Positions 16,343 through 24,365 of a stretch of DNA of 64,000 bases are shown piece by piece. Every line of letters begins with the position of its first letter. The first letter of the stretch is position 1. Origin of the DNA: Olsenella sp. An188 (GTDB lineage: Bacteria > Actinomycetota > Coriobacteriia > Coriobacteriales > Atopobiaceae); contig NZ_NFKF01000002.1 in assembly GCF_002160255.1 (NCBI RefSeq), positions 1-64,000 on the forward strand, given 5' to 3'. The position numbers and the translations under genes were made by a program. The notes under the pieces were generated by a model that was not told the DNA's origin, did no database searches, and saw nothing but the letters and a program-made list of their open reading frames with translations.

Positions 16343-17557
16343 CTACGACAGCGCGACGCCGCCGAGCCAGCCGCAGCGCACCGGGGCGGTGACGCTGTAC
16401 ATGCTCACCCAGCTCGAGAGGGAGTCGTTCTTCACGACGCCGCTCTGGTTGTGGCGCACGACGCCGCCGCCGATGTAGATGCCCACGTGGCCGTAGATCA
16501 CGGCGGCAGAGCTGTACGGGGCCGACGGCGTGGCGACGATCATGCCCGCCTGGGCGGCCGACGGGTCGGTGCCGCACCAGCTGTAGTACATGTCGTCGGC
16601 GTTGCCGTAGAACGTGCCCACGCCGGCGCGCCGGAAGACGTTGGTCACCCACGCGGCGCACAGGCCCGAGCCGGGCGACGGCGTGGAGTTGGCGGCGGCC
16701 ACCACGGCAGAGAGCGAGCCGGAGCCGCTGACCACGGTGTTGCCGCTGCCCCAGTTGGTGTTTCCGCCCCCGCCCTGGTTCTGCTGCTGCTCCTCCTGCT
16801 GGCGCCGGGCCTCCTCGGCAGCCTGCTGGGCGGCGAGCAGCTCGGCGTCGCGCTGCTCCACGAGCGCCTGGACGTCCGCGGAGAGGCCGTCGACGAGCTC
16901 CTGGGACTCGGCCTGCTTGGTGCGCACCGCGTCGAGCTCGCTCTGCTGCTGGGCCTGGAGCGCCTCGAGCTCGCTCATCTGGGTCTCGAGGTCGGCCTTC
17001 TGGGTCTCGAGGTCGGCCCTCTTGGTCTCGAGCTCGGCCTTGAGGGTCTTGACCTCGTCGATCATCTCGCGGTCGGACTCGCTGACCTTGTCGAGGTAGT
17101 AGATGTTGCTCGTGAGCTCCTCGAGCGTCGCCGAGGAGAGCAGGACGTCGAGCACCGAGCCCGAGCCCGCCTTGTACGCCGAGCTCATGCGCTCGCCAAG
17201 GGTCTCCTGCTTGTCGGCGATCTCGGCCTCGCGCTGGTCGATCTCGGCCTGGGTGGCGTCGATCTCCGCCTGCTTCTGGCTGATCTGGTCGGAGACCTCG
17301 ATCACCTGGCTCTGGGTCTCGGCGACCTGCGCGGCCGCGGCGGCGACCTCCTCCCCGATCGCCTCGAGCTCAGCCTGCGCCTGCTCGTAGCTGAGCTGGG
17401 CGGCGTCGAGCTTCTCCTGGGTGGTCTCGGCCCCGGCGAGGGCCGGGAAGAAGGTGGCGCAGAGCCCCGCGCCGATGAAGAGCCTCAGGGCGTCGCGGCG
17501 CGTCACCGCGCGCGGCGAGATCCCCGCGTCGGAAAGCAAAACGTGCTTGAGGGACAT
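16343..17557 (-). CDS. Secreted peptidoglycan hydrolase with PcsB-like coiled coil and NlpC/P60- or CHAP-type domain
   Basis: A 404-residue secreted protein. A signal peptide with two arginines (VTRRDALRLFIGAG...ALAGAE) precedes a long coiled coil (about residues 45-260, with the repeat ADLETQKADLETQ). A Gln/Gly/Asn-rich linker follows, then a C-terminal papain-like fold. The catalytic Cys is in SGLCAAWV and the His in IYGHVGIYIGGG. This is the layout of PcsB/RipA-type hydrolases, which cut wall peptides during cell division and are held inactive by the coiled coil. The start was moved to the ATG at 17557, which follows AAGGAGACGAC, instead of an upstream in-frame ATG. The RR motif might direct Tat export; this is uncertain. 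Confidence 0.87.
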   Translation of the reverse strand: MSLKHVLLSDAGISPRAVTRRDALRLFIGAGLCATFFPALAGAETTQEKLDAAQLSYEQAQAELEAIGEEVAAAAAQVAETQSQVIEVSDQISQKQAEIDATQAEIDQREAEIADKQETLGERMSSAYKAGSGSVLDVLLSSATLEELTSNIYYLDKVSESDREMIDEVKTLKAELETKRADLETQKADLETQMSELEALQAQQQSELDAVRTKQAESQELVDGLSADVQALVEQRDAELLAAQQAAEEARRQQEEQQQNQGGGGNTNWGSGNTVVSGSGSLSAVVAAANSTPSPGSGLCAAWVTNVFRRAGVGTFYGNADDMYYSWCGTDPSAAQAGMIVATPSAPYSSAAVIYGHVGIYIGGGVVRHNQSGVVKNDSLSSWVSMYSVTAPVRCGWLGGVALS

Positions 17558-17691
17558 GTCGTCTCCTTGGGTGTGAATGAGGTGCGAAACACGTCTCTCT
17601 ATTCTAGCGAGAAACGCCCCGAACACGATATGCACACGGCGCCAAAATCGCCGGGCGGCCCGGGTGGGCCGCGTGCCCCCGCGCCGCGCGC

Positions 17692-18741
17692 CTAGCGGTT
17701 CTCGATCTTGGCCACGTTTCCCACCGTGATGGTGATACGGCCCTCGGCGTCGGTGGAGAAGTCCAGGTAGCCGGGCTTCTCGGCAAGCTCGGAGGGGAAG
17801 GTGATCTCCACCCCGGTGTCCGTGCGGATCCTGTGGCTCTTCGTCAGGCGGTTGGCCACGCCGCGGCGCACGGGGGCCTCCTCGGGCAGCGACGCCTCGC
17901 GGACGCGCTCCTCGAAGCGCTCCCGGACCTCCGGGCGGTCCTCGAAGACGGCGCGTCCCACCTCGGCGGGCGAGAAGGACTCCTCCACGTCGGCCGTGCG
18001 GGCCACGAGCGCCTTGGCGCGGGAGACCTCGACGGCCGGCTCGAGCCCGAACTCCTCCGCCACGTCCTGGACGATGACCTTCACCTCATCGATGACCTCG
18101 TGGCTGGAGGCCTCGCTCGTGCACTGCAGGAAGCGCTCGGGAATCACCATGACCTTCTCGCCGCCCACGGAGCGCTCGCGGTCGTGGAAGTCGATCGCGC
18201 CGGTCTGCGCGTCCACCAGCACGTAGCTCGCCACCTTCTGCGAGGGGTTGGGCAGCGTGGCGTCCACGCGCGAGATGTCGTTGGCGGCCCCGCCCACCTC
18301 GTGCACGAACGCCTGGCGCCGCGGCAGCAGCACCACGGCGAAGAAGCGCCGCCCGGCATCGCCGTCGAAGGAGGGGCCCTCGTCCGCGCCGTCCGCGGAG
18401 GAGGGCGCGGCGTCGGTGTCCGTGAAGTCGGCCACGAGCAGGTCGCACTGCTCGAGGTCCTCCGCACGGCGCAGCTCCTCCCAGAACCACTGCGCTATCT
18501 CGGTCGAGAACTCCACGAACTCGCGCTCCCCGACGAGGTAGCGCTGCAGCTCCGCGGCAAAGCCGGAGTCCGGGGCAAACTCGCCGTGGCGGCTCTCCGC
18601 GCACGACGAGATCTTGCGCAGGTGGCGCTGCACGTAGGAGCGCGTGGCACGCACGTCCAGGTCGAGCGGGCGCTGCGAGAAGTACGTGGAGCCCGCGTCG
18701 AAGTCAAAGACGTGCAGGATGGCGTTGGTGACCCTGAGCAT
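17692..18741 (-). CDS. Nucleoid-associated protein, NA37/YejK family
   Basis: A 349-residue cytoplasmic protein that resembles the nucleoid-associated family of E. coli YejK (NdpA/NA37). The N-terminus (MLRVTNAILHVFDFDAG), the block RRFFAVVLLPRRQAFVHEV, and the later TLPNPSQKVASYVLVDAQTGAIDFHDRERSVGGEKVMVIPE-type segment follow the family pattern. An acidic stretch around residues 108-128 looks like a local expansion. The C-terminal part (GVEITFPSELAEKPGYLDFSTD) also fits. ATG at 18741 has GGGAGGACAC upstream. Function in this lineage is not established; host nucleoid or phage-related roles are both possible. Confidence 0.8.
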   Translation of the reverse strand: MLRVTNAILHVFDFDAGSTYFSQRPLDLDVRATRSYVQRHLRKISSCAESRHGEFAPDSGFAAELQRYLVGEREFVEFSTEIAQWFWEELRRAEDLEQCDLLVADFTDTDAAPSSADGADEGPSFDGDAGRRFFAVVLLPRRQAFVHEVGGAANDISRVDATLPNPSQKVASYVLVDAQTGAIDFHDRERSVGGEKVMVIPERFLQCTSEASSHEVIDEVKVIVQDVAEEFGLEPAVEVSRAKALVARTADVEESFSPAEVGRAVFEDRPEVRERFEERVREASLPEEAPVRRGVANRLTKSHRIRTDTGVEITFPSELAEKPGYLDFSTDAEGRITITVGNVAKIENR

Positions 18742-18762
18742 GTGTCCTCCCGACAGTCATAA

Positions 18763-18796
18763 GGCGCGCCCGCCGCACGCAGGCGACGGGCGCGCC
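18763..18796 (-). terminator. Terminator of the hydrogenase gene
   Basis: GGCGCGCCCG and CGGGCGCGCC form a 10-bp stem, followed on the minus strand by TTAT. A copy of GGCGAGAAGAAC (18812-18801 on the minus strand) lies between the gene's stop codon and this hairpin. Confidence 0.65.
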
Positions 18797-18818
18797 ACAG
18801 GTTCTTCTCGCCGAGCCC

Positions 18819-20444
18819 CTATGCCTCGGAGCCGGGGTTCTGCGCCTCCATGGTCTCCGCCACGGCGTCCGAGCCGTCCACGCGCTGGCCGTCTGCGTCG
18901 CGCTCGAGCGCGGGGATGAGCATGCGGTAGGCGTTCTCGGTCGCGTTCTTGCGCGGGGACTTCTTGGCGTAGCGCTTGACGGCCGCGGCGGTCTTGTTGA
19001 TCGCCTGGAGGGTGCCGGCGCCGGCCACGCAGCCGCCCGGGCAGGCCATGCCCTCGAGCAGGTAGCCGGGGTACTTGCCCTTGACGGCGTCCTTCATCAT
19101 CTTGCGGCACTCGTCGAGTCCCTCGGCGTTGACCACGTTGACCTCGCGGTCGGGGTAGCGACGGTGGATGGCGTTGACCACGGCGGTGGCCACGCCGCCC
19201 GCCACCGCGAAGCCGCGGCCGTCGGCGGAGGCGACCTCGAAGTCAGAGGCGCCCTCGCCCTCGAGCTTGTTGTACTCCTCGATGCCGCGCGCCTTCATCA
19301 TGCCCATCATCTCCTCGAAGGTGAGCACGAAGTCCACCTCGGAGCGGACGGAGCGGCGCATGGCCTCGAGCTTCTTGGCCGAGCACGGCCCCACGAAGAC
19401 GATCTTGGCGTTGGGGTGCTGCTTGCGGATGAGGCGCGCGGTGAGCGTCATGGGCGTGAGGGCCATCGAGATGCAGTCGGCGTGCTCGGGGAACTCCTTC
19501 TTCGCCATGACCGACCAGGCCGGGCAGCACGAGGTGCCCATGAACGGGATCTTCTCGGGCACCTCCTCGAGGAAGTCCTCGGCCTCCTGCACGGTGCAGA
19601 GGTCGGCGCCGAGCGCGACCTCCTCCATGCCCGAGAAGCCGAGCACGGTGAAGGCCTGGCGCAGCTTGTCGACGTTGCCCTTGCCGCCGAACTGGCCCAC
19701 GAAGGCCGGGGCGACCTCGGCGATGACCTCCTCGCCGGCGTTGATGGCCTGGATGACCTGGAAGATCTGGCTCTTGTCGGCGATGGCGCCGAAGGGGCAG
19801 TTGATGAGGCACTGGCCGCAGGAGACGCACCTCTCGTAGTCGATCTGGGCGCGGCCGTGCTCGTCGGAGCCGATGGCGTTCATGCCGCAGGCGTCCGCGC
19901 AGGGGCGCACGTGGTGCTGGATGGCGTGGTAGGGGCAGGCCTTGGCGCACATCCCGCAGTGGATGCACTTCTCCTGGTCGATGTAGGCCTTCTTGTCCTT
20001 GAAGGTGATGGCGCCCTTGGGGCAGATCTCGCGGCAGGGGTGCGCGAGGCAGCCCTGGCAGGCGTTGGTCACGCGGTAGACGTTGTCCTCGCACGCGTTG
20101 CAGGCGAACTTGATGACGTTGACCAGCGGCGGCTGGTAGTAGGTCTCGGGGACGGAGGCGTCGGCGAGGCCCTCGGTGAGGCTCTCGCGGTGGTCGACCT
20201 CCTGCAGCGGCAGGCCCATCGCGAGGCGGATGCGCTGCTCGACGATGGCGCGCTCCAGAAAGACCGACTCGCGGTAGGTGGCCACGTCGCCGGGGATGAT
20301 GTCGTAGGGCAGGTCGCGCAGCTTGCGGCGCGTGGTCTTCTCGTCGTCCTCGGCCATCTCGTAGGCGATCTTCGCCACGCTCGAGAAGACGTTGCGGCGG
20401 ATCTCGGTCAGGTTGGTGTACACGCCACGCATGGTGTCGGCCAT
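18819..20444 (-). CDS. Monomeric [FeFe] hydrogenase, group-B-like, with ferredoxin clusters
   Basis: A 541-residue soluble hydrogenase-like protein. Residues 115-235 carry several [4Fe-4S] motifs (CNACEDNVYRVTNACQGC, CREICPKG, CIHCGMCAKACPYHAI, CVSCGQCLINCPFGAI). The H-cluster domain shows TSCCPAW, GPCSAKKLEA and EGMACPGGCVAGAG, so the cysteines that hold the active-site cluster are all present. The TSCCPAW and GPC.AKK forms fit the group B rather than group A pattern. Likely role: proton reduction or hydrogen sensing coupled to ferredoxin in fermentation. No maturation genes (hydE, F, G) or partner subunits are in this window. ATG at 20444 follows GGGAGAGGGGCACCT. Confidence 0.85.
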   Translation of the reverse strand: MADTMRGVYTNLTEIRRNVFSSVAKIAYEMAEDDEKTTRRKLRDLPYDIIPGDVATYRESVFLERAIVEQRIRLAMGLPLQEVDHRESLTEGLADASVPETYYQPPLVNVIKFACNACEDNVYRVTNACQGCLAHPCREICPKGAITFKDKKAYIDQEKCIHCGMCAKACPYHAIQHHVRPCADACGMNAIGSDEHGRAQIDYERCVSCGQCLINCPFGAIADKSQIFQVIQAINAGEEVIAEVAPAFVGQFGGKGNVDKLRQAFTVLGFSGMEEVALGADLCTVQEAEDFLEEVPEKIPFMGTSCCPAWSVMAKKEFPEHADCISMALTPMTLTARLIRKQHPNAKIVFVGPCSAKKLEAMRRSVRSEVDFVLTFEEMMGMMKARGIEEYNKLEGEGASDFEVASADGRGFAVAGGVATAVVNAIHRRYPDREVNVVNAEGLDECRKMMKDAVKGKYPGYLLEGMACPGGCVAGAGTLQAINKTAAAVKRYAKKSPRKNATENAYRMLIPALERDADGQRVDGSDAVAETMEAQNPGSEA

Positions 20445-20568
20445 AGGTGCCCCTCTCCCGGCTGTTCTGACTGGCGGCGCTCCCCCTCAGAAGCGCCCCG
20501 TCTCGGTTTTCCTAGTATCGCACAGGTGGGCGAGAAGTGCGTCCGGCTTGGGGCGCGCGGAGGGAAGG

Positions 20569-21243
20569 CTAGCGGTCGAGAAGCGCCGGGGGGCACGTCG
20601 GCCACAGGCGCGTCGGCCAGGCGGTCTCCAGGCGCAGGCGCTCGCCGGTCACGGGGTGGTCGACCCCCTCGCGCCAGGCGTGGAGCAGAAGGCCCGCGGC
20701 GCTTCTCGCCCCGCCGTAGAGCTCGTCGCCGACCAGCGGGAACCCGAGCGAGGCCAGGTGCACGCGAATCTGGTGGCGCCGCCCCGTCACGAGCTGAACG
20801 AGCAGCAGCGTGCGGCCGCCCTCCTCGGCGACCGGGCGCACGAGGGTCCTGGCGGGCTTGCCCTGCCCCGGGCGGCAGGCGCGCATCCGGCGGGCGTCGT
20901 GACGGTCGCGGCCTATGGGCGCGGCGATGACGCGCTCGCCGCCCAGGAAGCGCCCGCGCACGACCGCGAGGTACGTCTTGCCCATGGCGTGCCCGGCAAC
21001 CTGGGCGTCGAGCGCCGGCTGCGTGGCCCGGTCCAGCGAGAAGATCACGAGGCCCGTGGTCTCGCGGTCGAGCCGCTGCACCGCCTGAGGCCGCACGCCC
21101 GCGCGACCGGTCGCCGCGAGGTGGGCTGCCACCGCGTCGGTGAGCGTGGGCGCGCCGGTCCCGTCAGCGTGGACGATCACGCCCGCCGGCTTGTCGCAGG
21201 CGAGAAGAACCTCGTCCTCGTATATGACCGCGAGCTCCCCCAT
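20569..21243 (-). CDS. RluA family RNA pseudouridine synthase
   Basis: A 224-residue enzyme that isomerises uridine to pseudouridine in rRNA or tRNA. The catalytic Asp lies in QRLDRETTGLVIF. Other family blocks are CDKPAGVIVH near the N-terminus, GKTYLAVVRG and VTGRRHQIRVHLASLGFPLVGDELYGG. It lacks an N-terminal S4 domain, as do the shorter RluA/TruC-type members, so the target position cannot be inferred. ATG at 21243 follows GAGGGGAGGCGC. Upstream lies a 61-bp tandem palindrome array rather than another gene. Confidence 0.9.
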   Translation of the reverse strand: MGELAVIYEDEVLLACDKPAGVIVHADGTGAPTLTDAVAAHLAATGRAGVRPQAVQRLDRETTGLVIFSLDRATQPALDAQVAGHAMGKTYLAVVRGRFLGGERVIAAPIGRDRHDARRMRACRPGQGKPARTLVRPVAEEGGRTLLLVQLVTGRRHQIRVHLASLGFPLVGDELYGGARSAAGLLLHAWREGVDHPVTGERLRLETAWPTRLWPTCPPALLDR

Positions 21244-21278
21244 GCGCCTCCCCTCTCACGGCGCCACGGTAACACAAC

Positions 21279-21500
21279 GCGCAGGTTGCGGACGGTCTGC
21301 GGGCCCAAAGTGACCGGAACCCGCACGTCCCCGGAACACGTGCAGCTTGCGGACGCTTTGACGAGAAAAACCGTCCGGAACCTGCATGTCCCCTGAACAC
21401 GTGCAGGTTATGGACGGTCCGCGGGCCCAAAGTGACCGGAACCCGCACGTCTCTCTCATACGCGCAGGTTGCGGACAGTCTGCGGGCTCGCGCGCTTCTC
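21279..21500. repeat. Tandem array of 61-bp palindromic units (3.5 copies)
   Basis: Units begin at 21279, 21340, 21401 and 21462, exactly 61 bp apart; the fourth is partial. Each opens G(C/T)GCAGGTT or a close variant. The first three close near (C/T)GCA(C/T)GTC, with inner arms such as GCGGAC pairing with GTCCGG, so each full unit can fold as a hairpin. Loops differ: units 1 and 3 share CGGGCCCAAAGTGACC, while unit 2 has ACGAGAAAAACC, a near match to the window's octamer. An exact octamer follows at 21496-21503. The array fills most of the 422-bp gap between the pseudouridine synthase and hisS; no gene is seen there. Confidence 0.8.
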
Positions 21501-21665
21501 GCCAACCGGGTGCGGAGTCTGCTTACGGACCCTTGCATCGTCATCGGCATCGCGACGGTGGTCGGATTCGCCAGCAGCTCGTGGGCCGGTTCGGCCTCAA
21601 TGCGGCGCGCATGGATCCGGTGGAGGCCCTGTGCTACCAGTAGCGCGCCCCGCCCGCGCGCGGCC

Positions 21666-22982
21666 CTACGCCAGGCGCGCGGTCACCCGCTCGGCGAGCT
21701 CCGCGGCCGGCACCTGCACCTGCTCGTGGCTCACCATGTCGCGCAGCGTGACCACGCCGGCGGCCAGCTCGTCGGAGCCGATGATCGCGCACAGGCGGGC
21801 GCCGAGCTTGTCGGCCTGCTTGAACTGGGCCTTGAGCGAGCGTCCCTGGTAGTCGGCCTCGGTGCGCACGCCGGCGGAGCGCAGCGCCAGGCACGTCTCA
21901 AAGGCCGCCGCACGCGTGTCCTCGCCCGGGGTGCAAGCCACGTAGACGCAGGACGGCTCCTCGCCGCCGAGGTCCACGCCCTGCTCGGCGAGCGCCAGGC
22001 AGATGCGCTCAAAGCCCACCGCAAAGCCGAGGCCCGGCGTGGGCTTGCCGCCCTCGAGCTCCACGAGCCCGTCGTAGCGCCCGCCGCCGCCGATGGCGCC
22101 CACGCCCGCGCCCACGACCTCCACCTCGAAGACCGTGCGCGTGTAGTAGTCCAGGCCGCGCACGAGCGTGGGGTCCTCGACGTAGGACACGCCGGCGGCG
22201 TCCAGGTAGCGCTTGACGGCGGCGTAGTGTGCGGCGCACTCGTCGCAGAGGTTGTCCGGCGCGAGCGGGGCGTCGGCCATGACCTCGCGGCAGTGGTCGT
22301 TCTTGCAGTCGAAGGCGCGCAGCGGGTTGATCTGGGCGCGCTCGAGGCAGTCCTCGCACATCTCTTCAGCGTGGTCGAGGATGAACGCGCGGACCTTGTC
22401 GCGGTAGGCGGGCCGGCAGGCGGCGTCGCCCATCGAGTTGATGGTCAGGCGCAGGCTCTCGCGAGAAAAGCCCAGGCGGCAGAAGTACTCCATGAGCATG
22501 ATGATGCACTCGGCGTCGGCCGCGGGGTCCGAGGCGCCGAGCCACTCGACGCCCACCTGGTGGAACTGGCGCAGGCGCCCCTTCTGCGGGCGCTCGCCGC
22601 GAAACATCGCCTCCGCGTACCAGAGCTTGGCCGGGGCGGCGCCCTGCGGCACGAAGTTGTTCTCCACCGCGGCGCGCACCACGCCGGCCGTGCCCTCGGG
22701 CCGCATGGCCATGCGCTGGCGCGGCTTGAGGTGGCCCTCGGACCCGCGCTCGAGGACGTCGGGCAGCAGCGCGCCGGAGAAGACGCGGAACATCTCCTTG
22801 CGCACCACGTCCGTGGACTCGCCGATGCCGTGGACGAAGGTGTCCACCTGCTCGATGGCCGGGGTCTCGATCATGTCAAAGCCGTAGGAGCCAAAGAGCT
22901 CGCGCGCCACGTCCTGCATCCGCTGCCAGGCGCGCATGTAGCCGCCGAAGAGGTCCTCGGTCCCTTGAACCTTCTGTGCCAT
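21666..22982 (-). CDS. hisS: Histidine--tRNA ligase
   Basis: A 438-residue class II aminoacyl-tRNA synthetase that charges tRNA-His. Motif 1 lies around SYGFDMIETPAIEQ, motif 2 around MRPEGTAGVVRAAVEN...WYAEAMFRGERPQKGR, and the histidine-specific block RGLDYYTRTVFEV is present. Motif 3 is AVGFERICLAL. The C-terminal anticodon-binding domain begins near residue 335 (PSCVYVACTPGED). Full length. ATG at 22982 is preceded by GAAGGGACCCGCAGG. The gene appears monocistronic, with its own -10 element about 40 bp upstream. Confidence 0.95.
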   Translation of the reverse strand: MAQKVQGTEDLFGGYMRAWQRMQDVARELFGSYGFDMIETPAIEQVDTFVHGIGESTDVVRKEMFRVFSGALLPDVLERGSEGHLKPRQRMAMRPEGTAGVVRAAVENNFVPQGAAPAKLWYAEAMFRGERPQKGRLRQFHQVGVEWLGASDPAADAECIIMLMEYFCRLGFSRESLRLTINSMGDAACRPAYRDKVRAFILDHAEEMCEDCLERAQINPLRAFDCKNDHCREVMADAPLAPDNLCDECAAHYAAVKRYLDAAGVSYVEDPTLVRGLDYYTRTVFEVEVVGAGVGAIGGGGRYDGLVELEGGKPTPGLGFAVGFERICLALAEQGVDLGGEEPSCVYVACTPGEDTRAAAFETCLALRSAGVRTEADYQGRSLKAQFKQADKLGARLCAIIGSDELAAGVVTLRDMVSHEQVQVPAAELAERVTARLA

Positions 22983-23007
22983 CCTGCGGGTCCCTTCTCG
23001 CGTCGAT

Positions 23008-23025
23008 TTAGCAGAGCTAAGTATA
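23008..23025 (-). promoter_or_regulatory. hisS promoter region with small palindrome
   Basis: On the minus strand a -10-like TATACT (23025-23020) is followed by TTAGC-tct-GCTAA (23020-23008). The -35 region is not consensus. The palindrome lies just past the expected transcription start and may be an operator. Confidence 0.4.
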
Positions 23026-23119
23026 CACGCGCCCGGGGGCGGGCTCGGGCGCCGCCGCGACGGGCCGGCCGCGCAACCTTACAAAACCGCAAGCCGTCCG
23101 TAAGAGGGTTCGATGGCTC

Positions 23120-23147
23120 TTGACCTGCGGCTCTGCGAGGATTCAAT
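23120..23147 (+). promoter_or_regulatory. Promoter for small membrane peptide gene
   Basis: TTGACC (23120-23125) and TTCAAT (23142-23147) are separated by 16 bp, 30 bp before the start of the 34-codon reading frame at 23177. Confidence 0.4.
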
Positions 23148-23176
23148 CAGCACAGAAAAGCGGAAGGGAGTCAGGC

Positions 23177-23281
23177 ATGAAGAAGATCGTCTTTATCGCG
23201 GCCGTGGTGTTCGTGGGCCTTGCCATCATCCTCGACGGCGGCAGGTCCGAGCGCCGCCACGCGCGGCGGGCCCGCGCCTAG
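23177..23281 (+). CDS. Small single-pass membrane peptide (34 aa)
   Basis: A short reading frame starting MKKIVFIAAVVFVGLAIILD, then an Arg/His-rich tail ending RRARA. It has an AGGGAG site seven bases before ATG and a promoter-like pair upstream. The hydrophobic segment (residues 4-19) with a basic end is typical of small membrane proteins. Its last 56 bases overlap, on the opposite strand, the C-terminal end of the BASS-family transporter gene. Either this peptide is real or that transporter gene's tail is over-extended. No family is recognised. Confidence 0.45.
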   Translation: MKKIVFIAAVVFVGLAIILDGGRSERRHARRARA

Positions 23282-24260
23282 CACTCGTGGCGCACCTCGC
23301 GGCGCGACCCGCTTCCTCGCCCGCGGGCGGCCGCCTCAGCAGCGAGCCAAACGCCGCCGCAAGCACCTGCTGGAAGAGCGTCCCTATGACCACGGGAAAC
23401 ATCACCTCGCCGGGGAAGTACTCCCCCGCGATGACCGCGCCGGCGGAGATGTTGCGCATGCCGCAGAGGTAGGTCATCGTCACCTGCTGCTCGCGCGGGC
23501 GGCGCATGAGGCGCGCGGCGAGAAGCCCGAGCGCGTAGCCCGAGGCGGCGAACACGCACACGAAGGCGGCCACCGCCACAAGCGTGGGCGTGAGGTTGCG
23601 CACGTAGGGCGCCACGCCCGTCGAGTTGGTCAGGATCACCAGGACAAGCGCGATCTTTGCCGCCGGGGCGATGGCCGGCGAGAGCTCGCGGGAGGCGCGC
23701 CCGTGCGTGAGGTCGTTGGCCGCGGTGCCAAGAAGCGCCGGCAGCGCAATAGAGACGACCATCTCCCCCATCATCCGCGCGGCGTCCACCTCGACGGTCT
23801 GGCCCAGGAGCAGGTGCAGCGTCAGCGGGATGGAAAACGGGGCGGCCACCGTGGAGACGAGGATCGTGGCCAGCCCCAGCGACGGGTCCCCGCCGAGCAT
23901 GTTGATCCACATGGCCGCGACCACCGCCACCGGCACGCTGTACTCCAGCACGAGCCCGCACACCAGGTTGGGGTCCGAGCCAAAAAGGAGCGTCCCCAGC
24001 GCGCAGGCCACGCATGGCATGAGCACGGAGGCTATGCCCAGCGTGGCGAACATCGGGGCCGGGTGGCGCAGCGTCCGCCCAAGGTTGCCGAACGTGTTGG
24101 AGAGCGAGCTCTGGAACGTCATGAACGCAAAGAGCACCGTGACCGCGGGCTTGAGCAGCGAGAGCTGGTCGGGGAACAGCACGCCGAGCACCACGCACGT
24201 CGGCGAGATGAAGGCCATGTGGCTGCCTATGAAGCCTCCGAGCCTGCGCCACGCGTCCAT
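23226..24260 (-). CDS. Bile acid:sodium symporter (BASS) family transporter
   Basis: A 344-residue membrane protein with about ten hydrophobic helices. Its topology, and blocks such as YSVPVAVVAAMWINMLGGDPSLGLATILVSTVAAPFSIPL and MTYLCGMRNISAGAVIAGEYFPGEVMFPVVIGTLFQQVLAA, match the BASS/arsenite-permease-like fold, in which the crossover helices bind sodium and an organic anion. The substrate is unknown. The last 40 residues are Arg/Ala-rich and overlap the small reading frame on the other strand. ATG at 24260 has AAAGGGGG upstream. Confidence 0.82.
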   Translation of the reverse strand: MDAWRRLGGFIGSHMAFISPTCVVLGVLFPDQLSLLKPAVTVLFAFMTFQSSLSNTFGNLGRTLRHPAPMFATLGIASVLMPCVACALGTLLFGSDPNLVCGLVLEYSVPVAVVAAMWINMLGGDPSLGLATILVSTVAAPFSIPLTLHLLLGQTVEVDAARMMGEMVVSIALPALLGTAANDLTHGRASRELSPAIAPAAKIALVLVILTNSTGVAPYVRNLTPTLVAVAAFVCVFAASGYALGLLAARLMRRPREQQVTMTYLCGMRNISAGAVIAGEYFPGEVMFPVVIGTLFQQVLAAAFGSLLRRPPAGEEAGRAARCATSARRGPAARGGARTCRRRG

Positions 24261-24365
24261 GTGCGGTGCCCCCTTTCAGTCCGGGGCACATGGTAGTTCT
24301 CGGCGAGAAGAGCGCACCGAGGGCGTAACGCACTCGACATGAGGGGGCGGCGAGGGACCCCGACT

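Noticed and set aside
21279-21500. CRISPR array
   Set aside because: The 61-bp units are palindromic over most of their length and have no repeat/unique-spacer alternation; no cas genes are in the window.
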